Notes: generated from the letters alone by a model not told the origin. Shown: positions 53,588 to 62,589, counted from the stretch's first letter. The stretch: 64,000 bases of DNA from Curtobacterium sp. MCBA15_001 (GCF_001864835.1 NZ_MJGI01000021.1:241822-305821); one strand, 5' to 3'. Program-made: numbers and translations.

Positions 53588-53661
53588 CGTGTGTCGCTCC
53601 TCGTGTGTTCTGTCGCCGACGCTACGCGCCCGCCTCGGCACCAGCTGGAGGGTGTACCACT

Positions 53662-54186
53662 GTGCGCGTGCATGTGGGCGTGATCGACGAAGCAGGACGG
53701 CTCCGGCTGCTCGGTGCGGCGGTGGCCGGCGCCGCGTTCTCGGTCGTGCTCGTGATGCTGCTGCTGTCGTCCTGGACCGCCGCGACGACCGGGGTGCTGG
53801 TGTCCGTGGGCATCCCGACCGCGGTCGTCGGCGGAGCCGTCGGCGTGTGGACGACCCTGCGCTCGTGGCGGCTCGAGGGCGGCTACGCGCGGGCGACGCT
53901 GGCGCAGCGGTGGGTCTCCGACGGCGAGGTCCCGGCCGAGGTACCCGCCACCGAGTGGATCCCGCTCGTGCAGGCCCAGGCGGAACGGCAGCTCGCCGGC
54001 TGGGGCAAGATCGTGCTCTGCGTGTTCTGGATCCCCATGACGTGGTCGATGCGGGCCCAGCACGGCATGCTCATCACCCTGCTGCTGATCGGCCTGTGGG
54101 TGGGCCTCGGGCTGTGGAGCGCCGTCGTCGTCATCCCACGAGCCCGGGCAGCTGCGGCGATGCTCAGGCGCCCGTTCACCGCCTGA
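53662..54186 (+). CDS. Membrane protein of unknown function
   Basis: 174-residue protein with a helix pair near the N-terminus (GAAVAGAAFSVVLVMLLLSS, GVLVSVGIPTAVVGGAVGVW), a soluble middle of about 60 residues and two C-terminal helices (IVLCVFWIPMTW, LLIGLWVGLGLWSAVVVI). GTG 53662 is chosen (GGAGGG at 53646-53651); GTG 53668, 53674 or 53680 are alternatives. No family recognised. Confidence 0.65.
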   Translation: MRVHVGVIDEAGRLRLLGAAVAGAAFSVVLVMLLLSSWTAATTGVLVSVGIPTAVVGGAVGVWTTLRSWRLEGGYARATLAQRWVSDGEVPAEVPATEWIPLVQAQAERQLAGWGKIVLCVFWIPMTWSMRAQHGMLITLLLIGLWVGLGLWSAVVVIPRARAAAAMLRRPFTA

Positions 54187-54223
54187 GCCGGATCGCGGGG
54201 CCCCGGCCGTGTAGGCAGGGCAC

Positions 54224-55015
54224 ATGACACCCCCGAAGCACCCCTTCCGTTCGCGTCGCGCCCTGGTCACCGGAGCGAGCGGCGGGATCGGCGAGGCCCT
54301 CGCGCTGGGCCTGGCGCGCGCCGGCAGCGACGTCGTGCTCGTCGCGCGGTCGGCCGACCGCCTGCAGGCGGTCGCGGAACGGATCCGTCGCGACCACCGG
54401 GTCCGCGTCGAGGTGGTCGTGGCCGACCTGGCGACGGACACGGGTGTCGACGAGGTCATCGCGTCCATGGCCGGCAGCCGGGTCGACGTCCTGGTCGCCA
54501 ACGCCGGGGTCGGTGCGACCGGCCCCTTCACCGACACCACCGACGAGCGGATCCGGACCCAGCTCGCGTTGAACTGCACGGCACTGACCCGGCTGGTGCA
54601 CGCCTTCCTGCCCGGCATGCTCGAGCGTCGGGTCGGCGGGGTGATGACGGTCGGGTCGACCGCCTCGTTCCAGCCGACGCCCGGCATGGCCGTCTACGGC
54701 GCGACCAAGGCGTTCGTGCTGTCCTTCACCGAGGCGCTGTGGCAGGAGACCCGCGGGTCGGGCGTCCGCGTGCTGGCCCTGTGCCCGGGCCCGACCGAGA
54801 CGGGCTTCTTCGCCGCGGCGGGTGGGGGATCCGTCATGGAGAGCGGCCGACAGTCCGCCGAGCAGGTCGCCGCGGTCGGGCTGCGCGCGTTCGCCAGGGC
54901 GGGCGGGCCGACGGTCGTGCCGGGTCTCGGCAACACGGTGATCGCCAACGCGCACCGGTTCGTGCCGCGGGGGCTGATGGCGCGCATGTCCGCGATGGTG
55001 ACCGCCGAGCACTGA
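54224..55015 (+). CDS. SDR family NAD(P)-dependent oxidoreductase
   Basis: 263-residue classical short-chain dehydrogenase: TGASGGIGEALALGL (about 16-30), ANAGVG, Ser in TVGSTASF, YGATK with Tyr and Lys catalytic, and PGPTETGFF. It differs in sequence from the two SDRs that have their own regulators. TAGGCA precedes the ATG by six bases (partial leaderless). Followed by the family hairpin. Confidence 0.93.
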   Translation: MTPPKHPFRSRRALVTGASGGIGEALALGLARAGSDVVLVARSADRLQAVAERIRRDHRVRVEVVVADLATDTGVDEVIASMAGSRVDVLVANAGVGATGPFTDTTDERIRTQLALNCTALTRLVHAFLPGMLERRVGGVMTVGSTASFQPTPGMAVYGATKAFVLSFTEALWQETRGSGVRVLALCPGPTETGFFAAAGGGSVMESGRQSAEQVAAVGLRAFARAGGPTVVPGLGNTVIANAHRFVPRGLMARMSAMVTAEH

Positions 55016-55028
55016 GCCCGGCCACGCG

Positions 55029-55075
55029 CCGGACGGGAGGCCCGGTGCCGGCCCGGCACCGAGCCTCCCGTCCGG
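55029..55075. terminator. Hairpin (CCGGACGGGAGGC family) between convergent SDR genes
   Basis: CCGGACGGGAGG (55029-55040) and CCTCCCGTCCGG (55064-55075) are exact, with an inner CGGTGCCG/CGGCACCG stem and one mismatch. Lies between two convergent SDR genes. Confidence 0.8.
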
Positions 55076-55078
55076 TGG

Positions 55079-55783
55079 TCAGGCCGTGAACTGCTGGTAG
55101 AGCGCCGCCGGGTCGGCGGCGAGCGACGCCTTCACCATGGCGCTCCAGTCGTCGACGACGACCTCGAGCGCGTCGCGCTCGACCCCGTCGAGCGACGCCT
55201 TCGCAACGTCCAGCGGGTCGACCATCGAACCCTCGTACCCGGCCATGATGTCGGTGTCGGCCGCTCCGAGGTGCAGCCCCTGCACCGTGACACCCCGCCC
55301 AGCGAGTTCGAGCCGAACCGCGTTCGTCAGGTTCCACTCGGCTGACTTGGCGGCCGCGTAACCCCCTGAACCCGGGTAGACGAACCACGACAGGGCCGAC
55401 AGTACGTTCACGATGCCACCGCCGCCGTTGCGCTCGATCACCGGGACGAACGCGCGCAGGACCTCGAGCGTGCCCCAGTAGTGCGTGTCCATCTCGCGAC
55501 GCGCGTCGGTCAGGTCGTCCGTCAGCAGCGACCCCTGCGTGGCGATGCCCGCGTTGTTGACCAGCAACGTGACGTCGCCCGCGCGCGCGGCAGCAGCGGC
55601 GACCGAGGTCGAGTCGGTGATGTCGAGCGGCAGCACCTCGACCCCGGGGACGTCGACGAGCTCGGGGCGGCGGGCCGTCGCGTAGACCTTCGCTGCGCCC
55701 CGGTCGAGCAGTTCGGTGACGAAGCGGCGTCCGATGCCGCGGTTCGATCCGGTGACGAGTGCGACCGATCCGGTGATGTCCAT
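55079..55783 (-). CDS. SDR family oxidoreductase (with divergent MerR regulator)
   Basis: 234-residue short-chain dehydrogenase with VTGSNRGIGRRF, RGAAKVYATARRP, LLVNNAG and the catalytic YAAAKSA. Close relative of the SDR at 48166 in length and motifs. Divergent from a MerR-type gene across 78 bases with a dyad between them. An aldehyde or ketone substrate is expected. Confidence 0.92.
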   Translation of the reverse strand: MDITGSVALVTGSNRGIGRRFVTELLDRGAAKVYATARRPELVDVPGVEVLPLDITDSTSVAAAAARAGDVTLLVNNAGIATQGSLLTDDLTDARREMDTHYWGTLEVLRAFVPVIERNGGGGIVNVLSALSWFVYPGSGGYAAAKSAEWNLTNAVRLELAGRGVTVQGLHLGAADTDIMAGYEGSMVDPLDVAKASLDGVERDALEVVVDDWSAMVKASLAADPAALYQQFTA

Positions 55784-55821
55784 GGTGTCCTCCTGCCGCC
55801 CGGGACCGTCCCTGAGCGACG

Positions 55822-55839
55822 GAGGTACGCTAAGACCTC
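55822..55839. promoter_or_regulatory. Candidate MerR operator
   Basis: GAGGT-ACGCTAAG-ACCTC dyad (18 bp) lies in the 78-base divergent gap; GGGAC-C-GTCCC is at 55802-55812. MerR proteins typically bind such a dyad within the promoter spacer, but no clear hexamers were found. Confidence 0.45.
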
Positions 55840-55861
55840 ACATGGACGTCAGGGGCAAGTG

Positions 55862-56245
55862 GTGATCGACGAACGGATGCGGATCGGGGACCTCGCGGCG
55901 CGCGCAGGGGTGAGCGTGCGGTCGCTCCGCTACTACGAGGAGCAGGGACTCCTGGTCGCGGAACGCACCACGTCGGGTCAGCGGACGTACGACGAGCCGG
56001 CGGTCGACCGCGTCCGGCTCGTGCAGCAGCTCTACGCCGCCGGGCTGTCGAGCCGGACCGTCGCACAGCTGCTGCCGTGCGTGGACGCCGGCCGGGCGAC
56101 CGAGGAGTCCTTCGCCCTGCTGACCGCGGAGCGCGACCGGATCACCGCGCAGCTGGCGGAGCTCACGGCGGCACGGGACCGGCTCGACGAGGTCATCGCG
56201 ATCAGCGAGCACCCGACGCCGGAGCACTGCCCGGCCCTCCGCTGA
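55862..56245 (+). CDS. MerR family transcriptional regulator
   Basis: 127-residue regulator. The MerR motif MRIGDLAARAGVSVRSLRYYEEQGLL with the RYYE segment, the dimerisation helix (about 75-115) and a single Cys near PTPEHCPALR. GTG 55862, six bases after AGGGG, is preferred over ATG 55877. Likely controls the divergent SDR. The C-terminus has one cysteine only, so a metal ligand is not evident. Confidence 0.9.
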   Translation: MIDERMRIGDLAARAGVSVRSLRYYEEQGLLVAERTTSGQRTYDEPAVDRVRLVQQLYAAGLSSRTVAQLLPCVDAGRATEESFALLTAERDRITAQLAELTAARDRLDEVIAISEHPTPEHCPALR

Positions 56246-56264
56246 CGCACCCCGGTCGACGGCA

Positions 56265-56864
56265 TCAGCCGGGTGTCACGACCCGACGGTCCGCCGCACT
56301 CGACCGGACCAGGAACCCGGCGGCCACCGCGCCGGCGGTGTCGGCGGCCAGGTCCCCGATCGTGTCGTCGTACCCGACGAAGATCGACGAGTCCAGGTAC
56401 GTGTGCCCGACCCACTCGCACATCTCCCACACGCCGCCGATCGCCAGGCCCGCGGTGCCCGCCAGCACCACGACGGTAGCGAGCGGCATCCGGCGGACGT
56501 CGGGGAGCGCTCGGACGTCCGATCCGATCACCACGACCAGGATGCTCAGTGCCCCGATGAGCAGGAAGTGCACGAGCTTGTCCCAGAGGAACACCGTCGT
56601 GTACCACTCGAGCACGCTGCTCCACCCGGCGACCAGGGCGAGCAGGCACAGCGCGGTGTCGAACGCCGGCCGGAGCCCCAGGATGCGCGGGACCACGACC
56701 CCGAGCAGGGTCAGCGCCATCACCGCGAACGCGATCGGACCCCACCCGACGGCCACGACCGGGATGCTCACGAGCGTCAGCACCCGCAGCGCGTCGGCGA
56801 CGAGTTCGGCACCGCGGGGACGGCGGAGGAACGTCGGCCCGGCCGTGGCGACGAGGCCGCTCAT
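56265..56864 (-). CDS. YjdF/DUF2238-like membrane protein
   Basis: 199-residue membrane protein with about six helices and the family cores EWYTTVFLWDKLVHFLLIGA, GGVWEMCEWVGHTY and a late GYDDTIGDLAADTAGAV. Role unknown; family members are integral proteins. Its start overlaps the endonuclease gene stop by four bases (ATGA); last gene of a three-gene operon. Confidence 0.78.
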   Translation of the reverse strand: MSGLVATAGPTFLRRPRGAELVADALRVLTLVSIPVVAVGWGPIAFAVMALTLLGVVVPRILGLRPAFDTALCLLALVAGWSSVLEWYTTVFLWDKLVHFLLIGALSILVVVIGSDVRALPDVRRMPLATVVVLAGTAGLAIGGVWEMCEWVGHTYLDSSIFVGYDDTIGDLAADTAGAVAAGFLVRSSAADRRVVTPG

Positions 56865-57679
56865 GCGCGCTCCCACCGGAAGACGGCCGACACGGGGAGG
56901 TGGTCCGACGGCCAGACGCCCGATGGTCGCTCGGTCGAGATCCCCACGCGGTCGACCACCGGACGCTCCGTGTCGGTGCCGCGGACCAGGATCCGGTCGA
57001 GCCGAGGTCCGTCCGGCTTCGGCTGTCGGTAGGCGGCGTAGGTCCCCACGGGCTTCGGTCTGGCGTCGACCGGCGCGAGGTCCCACGTGTCGCGGAGTCC
57101 GGCCGCCGTCAGCACCCGCGCCGATGCCGAGCGCTCCCCGGCGTTCCAGTCGGCCATCACCACCGCGGGCAGCCCGACGGCGTCCACGTGGTCGGTGAGC
57201 AGCCGCGCGGACCGGACCTGGGCCAGCCTGGAGAACGGGTCGACGTGGGTGGCGACGGCGAGGAACGCGACGTCCGTCACCAGGTCGTGCAGGCCGACGA
57301 ACACCGCGATCCGCGGGAAGGGCGCTCCCCAGGCACGGGAGCCGATGCGACTCGGGTCGGGCGCCAGCGCGATCGTCCGGGTGCGGTCGACGTGCAACCG
57401 CTCGGTGTCGACGAAGAACCCCACGTGCTCACCACCGGAACCCGGACTGCGGTCCGCGACCACCGGCTGCCACCGCGAGCCGAGCGTCGACGCGAGGTGC
57501 TGCACCTGGGTCGGGACGGCCTCCTGGACGGCCAGCAGGTGCGGCGCTGCGGACCGGACGAGCGCGGCGACCGCCGGAGCACGCCGGGTCCAGGCGTCCG
57601 GGTGACCACGGCGCAGGTGCGGCATCGGGCGCCGCACGTTGAAGGTCGTGCAGTGCAGCCCAGCGGTCCGGTCGGTCAT
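56861..57679 (-). CDS. Endonuclease/exonuclease/phosphatase family protein
   Basis: 272-residue metal-dependent hydrolase of the EEP fold: FNVRRP, the Glu in LLAVQEA, VATHVDP, VVMADWNAGE, and the C-terminal SDHLPVSAVFRW with the catalytic His. Members cleave phosphodiesters in nucleic acids, sphingolipids or inositol lipids. Sandwiched with overlaps between a glycosyltransferase and a membrane protein, so an envelope glycolipid role is plausible. Confidence 0.88.
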   Translation of the reverse strand: MTDRTAGLHCTTFNVRRPMPHLRRGHPDAWTRRAPAVAALVRSAAPHLLAVQEAVPTQVQHLASTLGSRWQPVVADRSPGSGGEHVGFFVDTERLHVDRTRTIALAPDPSRIGSRAWGAPFPRIAVFVGLHDLVTDVAFLAVATHVDPFSRLAQVRSARLLTDHVDAVGLPAVVMADWNAGERSASARVLTAAGLRDTWDLAPVDARPKPVGTYAAYRQPKPDGPRLDRILVRGTDTERPVVDRVGISTERPSGVWPSDHLPVSAVFRWERA

Positions 57680-58479
57680 CACGACACCGGCGTCCGAGGC
57701 CGTTCCGCGTGCCGGCGGGTCTGGCGCAGCACCGGGACCGGACGGGTGCCGACGAGCGCCCGGCGCATGATCCGAGCCGGGGAGAACGCCCGCAGCCCGG
57801 ACCGCCAGAGCGTGCGGACCGCCTTGCGCGTCCGGACGACCAGGCCCCACGGGTCCTGCACCGGCGTGCCGGACACCGACACCACGAGCGAAGGGTCGAG
57901 CACCGTGCGCCAGGTCGGGTCGAACTGGATCGACAGGTCGACGTCGTCGTGCACCTGCGCGTCCTGCCGCTGGACGCGGTGCCGGACGGCGGTCCACGCG
58001 ACGCGGCGCATGAGCATGTTCGAGCCGAAGAGCGGCGGGCGGCCCAGTGCACCCGTCATCAGCGTGAAGTACGCGCGCATGTAGGCGACGTCCCAGAAGG
58101 CGCTCGCGACGGGGCCGAGACCCCGGAAGTGGCCCGGGCCGGTGACGGCGGTGACGAGCGGGTCCTGGAACCACGCAACGGCGCGGACCAGCCAGTCGGC
58201 GGGCAGCACCGTGTCGGAGTCGACCCGGGCGATCAGGTCGGTGTCCGCGGCGTCGTAGCCACGGCTGGCCGCCGGCCAGATCCCACGCTGCAGCTCGTGC
58301 AACACGGTCGCCCCCGACGCGGCTGCGACCGCGGCGCTGTCGTCCGTGCTGCCGTTGTCCACCACCACGATCCGGTCGGGCCGCCGGACCTGCGCCGCGA
58401 GGGACGCCAGGCACGCCGCGAGCTGCTCCGCGTCGTCGAAGACCGGGATCACGACGGTCACGGTCAGCGGGGAGGGCAT
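57679..58479 (-). CDS. Glycosyltransferase family 2
   Basis: 266-residue GT-A enzyme. VVIPVFDDAEQLAACLASL, VVVDNGSTDDS and the metal-binding RVDSDTVLPADW (DSD as the DxD site) identify family 2. The C-terminal 70 residues are basic and without membrane helices. ATG 58479 is very close to GGAGG; a TTG upstream cannot be ruled out. First gene of the three-gene operon; probably makes a surface glycan or glycolipid. Confidence 0.9.
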   Translation of the reverse strand: MPSPLTVTVVIPVFDDAEQLAACLASLAAQVRRPDRIVVVDNGSTDDSAAVAAASGATVLHELQRGIWPAASRGYDAADTDLIARVDSDTVLPADWLVRAVAWFQDPLVTAVTGPGHFRGLGPVASAFWDVAYMRAYFTLMTGALGRPPLFGSNMLMRRVAWTAVRHRVQRQDAQVHDDVDLSIQFDPTWRTVLDPSLVVSVSGTPVQDPWGLVVRTRKAVRTLWRSGLRAFSPARIMRRALVGTRPVPVLRQTRRHAERPRTPVS

Positions 58480-58805
58480 GCCTCCAGCCAACCAACCCGG
58501 TGCTGAGCGACCGTCGACCCGGCCGCTCCGGGTCCGCGCTCGCACCAGCCCCGGGCCTCCGCGAGAGTGGATGCGTTTTGCGGACATGTCGTCTCGTGGT
58601 CCCCGGGCAGCCTCGATCGCCACGTTCCCGCGCCCTGCGGTCATCGAGAGCAGCCCGTCGCAGTGCGCCGCCTGCGTGCACCACCAGGAATTCGTCCACG
58701 ATCGAGAGGAAACCCATAGAGTCGAGAGGTCGTCGATTTCCCCGGCGGCATCGCATCCGCGGTCGCGGTCCAACCAACCGTGCCCGCCCGGACGAACGGA
58801 CAACC
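58480..58805. other. 326-base divergent gap, no gene seen
   Basis: Lies between the glycosyltransferase operon and the surface-protein gene. TCGAGAGG occurs at 58702-58709 and again at 58722-58729 (20-bp period), with TCGAGAG also at 58644; a possible -10 TAGAGT is at 58717. It must hold promoters for both directions and a long leader for the surface protein. No riboswitch was recognised. Confidence 0.5.
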
Positions 58806-60299
58806 GTGACGAAGTCGTCATGGCGGAAGCTGCTGGTCGTACCAGCCGTGCTCTCGCTCGCGCTCGGAGGAGCGCTCCTCACCGCAACATCCGCAAGTGC
58901 CGCACCGGGCAACCTGGTGGTCACGTCGCCGACCGAAGGCCAGACCACGACGAGCCGCGAGGTCGCCTTCACCGGGTCCGCGATCTCCGGCTCGAAGATC
59001 GTGATCCACCAGGACACGCAGACCGGCCCGATCCTCGAGACCATCAACAGTGTCCCGTCGAACGGTCAGTGGGCAGTCACCCACACCTACGCAGCCGATG
59101 CTCCGGTCGCGCAGACGATCTTCGTCGACGGTGTCGTCGGTGGCAGCGGGTTCAGCGACGCCAAGACGGTGTCGTTCAACCTCCTCGCCGCACCGGCGCA
59201 GCTCACGGTGACCAGCCCGACCGAGGGCCAGTACCTCGCGTCGCGCACCGTCACGGTGACCGGCACCGGCATCCCGACCGCCAACATCGCGCTCGTGCCC
59301 TCGGCCGGCGAAACCACGACCGGCATCCTCGTCGGCGCCGACGGCTCGTGGACCGGTCAGGTCACCTTCCCGGCTGACGTCGACCGCGCGCAGTCGATCG
59401 TGGTCAACCAGATCCAGGGCGGCGCCGGGCGCGGCAGCGTGACGGTGAACGTCAACCTGCCCGCCACGCAGACGCTCGTCGTGGCCACGCCCACCAACGG
59501 GCAGACGACGGCCTCGCGGACGGTCACCTTCTCCGGCACCGGCACCTCGGGGTCGGTCGTCACGCTCACGGGCGACTTCCCCCGCGTGCAGGCGAACGTC
59601 GGACCCGACAACGCCTGGACCGTCGACGTCACGTTCGCCGACGACGCTGCCGTCGCGCAGTCCGTCCGCCTGACCCAGGTCACCGGCGGCGTCGGCACCG
59701 GCGACGTCACGGTGGCGTTCTCGCTGCCCGCCGTCACCACGCAGCCGACCACCCCGGCGCTCGACACCCCGGTCATCACCTCGCCGAAGGACGGCGCCGC
59801 GCTCGTCGGCTCCACCGTCACCTTCGAGGGCACCGGCACCCCGGGCAGCAACATCCTCGTCGTCGCCGCACCGACCGACCAGGTCATGGCCCAGGCACAG
59901 TCCCGCGCCGCCGCGGAGCCCGCCGACCCGACCGACCCGATCGTGGTCGGTGCGGACGGCACCTGGTCCGTCACGCTCGCAGCCGAGCCCGGGGACTACA
60001 CCGCCGTCGCGCAGTCGTTCCTGCTCGACGCGAACGGTGACCCGGTCCTCGACGAGAACGGCGACCCGGTGATCTCGGACCCGTCCGACCCCGTGCAGTT
60101 CACCCTGGCGGCAGCCGCCGCCACGAACCCGGTCGTCAGCGCCCCGGGCGCGGGCACCGGCACGGGAGCCGTCACGCCGAACGGCCAGCTCGCGTTCACC
60201 GGTGCGGACCTGGCTCCGGCCGGGATCGCAGCGGGTCTGCTCGCGCTGGCCGGCACGGTGCTCATGGTCGTCGCGCGTCGCCGCGCGCGCATGGCCTGA
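58806..60299 (+). CDS. Sortase-anchored Ig-repeat surface protein (LAFTG motif)
   Basis: 497-residue cell-wall protein. A signal peptide (cut near TSASA-AP) is followed by four tandem beta-rich units of about 90 residues, each opening VTSPTEGQ..SR-V-FTGTG style. The C-terminus has the sorting signal LAFTG (462-466), a hydrophobic helix and the tail ARRRARMA. LAxTG is the form used by class E sortases of actinobacteria. GTG 58806 start. It probably projects from the wall as an adhesin or filament part. Confidence 0.88.
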   Translation: MTKSSWRKLLVVPAVLSLALGGALLTATSASAAPGNLVVTSPTEGQTTTSREVAFTGSAISGSKIVIHQDTQTGPILETINSVPSNGQWAVTHTYAADAPVAQTIFVDGVVGGSGFSDAKTVSFNLLAAPAQLTVTSPTEGQYLASRTVTVTGTGIPTANIALVPSAGETTTGILVGADGSWTGQVTFPADVDRAQSIVVNQIQGGAGRGSVTVNVNLPATQTLVVATPTNGQTTASRTVTFSGTGTSGSVVTLTGDFPRVQANVGPDNAWTVDVTFADDAAVAQSVRLTQVTGGVGTGDVTVAFSLPAVTTQPTTPALDTPVITSPKDGAALVGSTVTFEGTGTPGSNILVVAAPTDQVMAQAQSRAAAEPADPTDPIVVGADGTWSVTLAAEPGDYTAVAQSFLLDANGDPVLDENGDPVISDPSDPVQFTLAAAAATNPVVSAPGAGTGTGAVTPNGQLAFTGADLAPAGIAAGLLALAGTVLMVVARRRARMA

Positions 60300-60316
60300 G
60301 GCACCGACCGCACACA

Positions 60317-60352
60317 GGAAGCCCCTCCGACCACCCGGTCGGAGGGGCTTCC
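60317..60352 (+). terminator. Perfect 16-bp hairpin after the surface-protein gene
   Basis: GGAAGCCCCTCCGACC (60317-60332) and its complement (60337-60352) enclose ACCC, 17 bases past the stop; a short CCCCGTT follows. Confidence 0.85.
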
Positions 60353-60391
60353 CCCGTTGCTGCCGCTCCGTTCCTGCGCCAGGATCGGAGC

Positions 60392-60952
60392 ATGGGTGGG
60401 GACGAAGGACACGGACCGCGCGTCGTCGCGGTGAGCCGGGATGACGAACACCGGTTCAGCAAGCCGCTGGTCGACGCGGTGGTGCTCGTCGCCGGGTGGG
60501 GCATCGAGGGTGACGCCCACGCCGGCACGACCGTCCAACACCGCTCCCGCGTCGCCCGCGACCCCTCGCAGCCGAACCTACGGCAGGTCCACCTGCTGCA
60601 CGCCGAGGTGTTCGATGAGGTCCGGTCGGCCGGCTTCACCGTCGAGCCCGGGCAGATGGGCGAGAACATCACCACGCGGGACGTCGACCTGCTGGGGCTG
60701 CCGACCGGCACCGTCCTGCACCTCGGCGACACCGCCCGGGTCCAGGTCACCGGGCTCCGGAACCCGTGCCAGCAGATCAACGACTTCGAGCCCGGGCTGT
60801 TGCGCGCCGTGCTGGGCCGCGCCGAGGACGGCACCGTCGAGCGCAAGGGCGGCGTCATGAGCATCGTGCTCGCCGGCGGCACCGTCCGTCCCGGCGACCC
60901 GATCCGCGTCGAGCTGCCCGTCGGCGAGCAGCAGCCCCTGCAGCCGGTGTGA
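60392..60952 (+). CDS. MOSC domain protein
   Basis: 186-residue single MOSC domain. IEGDAHAGTTVQHRSRVARD, MGENITTRDVDLLGLPTGT and the conserved Cys126 in GLRNPCQQI match the family, which binds molybdenum cofactor or carries sulfur. Found as stand-alone enzymes in many bacteria. Its stop overlaps the start of the serine-hydrolase gene (GTGA). Confidence 0.9.
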   Translation: MGGDEGHGPRVVAVSRDDEHRFSKPLVDAVVLVAGWGIEGDAHAGTTVQHRSRVARDPSQPNLRQVHLLHAEVFDEVRSAGFTVEPGQMGENITTRDVDLLGLPTGTVLHLGDTARVQVTGLRNPCQQINDFEPGLLRAVLGRAEDGTVERKGGVMSIVLAGGTVRPGDPIRVELPVGEQQPLQPV

Positions 60953-61893
60953 CGATGGCGCTCGCGGAGCTCGACGACGAGCGGCTCGACTGGTCGGGCA
61001 CGCTCCTGGTGGCCCGCGGCGACGAGCACGTGGGCCGTGGAGCGCAGGCGATGCGGTACCAGGCCGGCTCGATCAGCAAGCACGTGATGAGCGTCGTGGT
61101 GCTCGCCCTCGTCGCACGGGGCACGCTCGACCTCGACGCCCCCGTCGGCCGGTGGCTGCCCGACCTGCCGGAACGGCACCGGCCGATCACCCTGCGGCAG
61201 CTGCTCAGCCAGACCTCCGGCATCGGTCACTGGGGCCAGGTCCCCGGCCTGCCACCCGTCCTGGAGGCCCCACCCGAGCCCGCCACCCTGCTCACGATGG
61301 TGCGCGCCGCACCGCTCACCGCCCCACCCGGCGAGCGCTGGCGGTACAGCTCGCCGGCGTTCCTGGTGGTCGCGCAGGTCATCGAGGCCGCGACCGGGGA
61401 CCGGTACGCCGACCTGGTCGCCGCGATCGTGACCGGTCCGGCCGGCATGACTGCGACCACCTCCGGCCGGTTCCCCGTCGGTGCGCCGGACGTCGCCGTC
61501 GGGCGCCGTGACGGCCGCGTGCTCGAGGTGCACCCCGGGTTCACCGCCCTGCCCGGCACCGGCGACCTGTGGACGACGACGACCGACCTGCTCCGCTACA
61601 GCCGTGCGCTCCGGAGCGGCCTGCTGCTCGACGCGGGTGCTGCGGCGCAGCTCTGGCACCGGTCGGCGACGCTGGACCCACCCGACCCCACCGACCGACC
61701 GGCCGCTGCGTCGGCCTACGGCTTCGGGACCTTCCTGGGACAGGTGCTCGGGCAGGACGCCTGGTTCGTCCCCGGCGACAACCTTGGGTACCAGTCGCTG
61801 CTCGCGTACGTGCCCGCGACGGACACCGACCTCGTGGTCCTCAGCAACCAGGAGTCCGGCGTCGACACACTGCTGCAGCACCTGACCCTGTGA
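60949..61893 (+). CDS. Serine hydrolase (beta-lactamase class C-like)
   Basis: 314-residue protein with the SxxK motif SISK (41-44), the second motif region WRYSSPAF, and a late HPGFTALPGTGDLWTT typical of class C-like esterases and peptidases. No signal peptide is seen, so it acts in the cytoplasm. GTG 60949 overlaps the MOSC stop; ATG 60955 is the alternative. Substrate unknown; antibiotic resistance is not implied. Confidence 0.88.
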   Translation: MTMALAELDDERLDWSGTLLVARGDEHVGRGAQAMRYQAGSISKHVMSVVVLALVARGTLDLDAPVGRWLPDLPERHRPITLRQLLSQTSGIGHWGQVPGLPPVLEAPPEPATLLTMVRAAPLTAPPGERWRYSSPAFLVVAQVIEAATGDRYADLVAAIVTGPAGMTATTSGRFPVGAPDVAVGRRDGRVLEVHPGFTALPGTGDLWTTTTDLLRYSRALRSGLLLDAGAAAQLWHRSATLDPPDPTDRPAAASAYGFGTFLGQVLGQDAWFVPGDNLGYQSLLAYVPATDTDLVVLSNQESGVDTLLQHLTL

Positions 61894-61920
61894 CAACCCC
61901 AGAAGTGGGTCCTGCGCACG

Positions 61921-61935
61921 AGCGGCGTTGCCGCT
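61921..61935. promoter_or_regulatory. Candidate operator before the TetR gene
   Basis: AGCGGC-GTT-GCCGCT is a perfect 15-bp dyad ending 12 bases before the GTG start at 61948. Position fits autorepression. Confidence 0.5.
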
Positions 61936-61947
61936 TCCATTGGTGGC

Positions 61948-62589
61948 GTGCGTGAAGCCCTTCCCCAGCCGACCCCGATCTCGGGGACCCAGCAACGTGT
62001 CCGTGTCATCGAGACCGCCATCGCCACCTACCGCGAGCTGGCGTTCCACCAGGTCGGGTACGAGCAGCTGGCCGAGCGGAGCACGCTGAGCACCGAGGAG
62101 ATCCGAGCCCACTTCCCGAACTGGGACGGCATCGTCGTCGCCACGCTCGACCGGTGGAACACCCAGCGCACCCAGCCGCTGCTGCCCATCGCCGCGACGC
62201 ACGGCACCGTCCGGCTCCTGCGCGCCATCGTGCAGGCCAACATCGAGGACCCGGCGCTGATGCGGTTCCTGACCGCGATGCTCAACATCTCCGCGACGCC
62301 CGGGCACCCGATGGCGGAGCAGCTGCAGGCCCGATGGCACGGCTTCCACTCGATGGTGCAGCAGAGCCTGGCGCGTGACGTCGCCGTGGGTCGCGAGCCG
62401 GCGACGATGGACCCGGCTCGCGGTGCGGAGCAGCTCATCGCGCTGTACGAGGGACTGCAGCTGCAGTCGATGGTCCGGCCGCGCATGGACCTGCTCGAGG
62501 CGTACGACCGGGCGATCACCCGGCTGCGGGACGGCTGGACCCGGGTCTACGTCCGTCCGGTGTGGGACCTCGACGACTCCATCGCGTAG
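61948..62589 (+). CDS. TetR family transcriptional regulator
   Basis: 213-residue repressor. The N-terminal helix-turn-helix part (HQVGYEQLAERSTLSTEEIRAHFPNWDGIV, about 34-63) is TetR-like although divergent, and the C-terminal ligand domain follows. GTG 61948 chosen after GGTGG. Adjacent to the ABC exporter gene 76 bases downstream, which may be its target. Confidence 0.85.
   Translation: MREALPQPTPISGTQQRVRVIETAIATYRELAFHQVGYEQLAERSTLSTEEIRAHFPNWDGIVVATLDRWNTQRTQPLLPIAATHGTVRLLRAIVQANIEDPALMRFLTAMLNISATPGHPMAEQLQARWHGFHSMVQQSLARDVAVGREPATMDPARGAEQLIALYEGLQLQSMVRPRMDLLEAYDRAITRLRDGWTRVYVRPVWDLDDSIA

Noticed and set aside
58480-58805. c-di-GMP or c-di-AMP riboswitch before the surface-protein gene
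   Set aside because: No conserved core of either class could be matched by eye.
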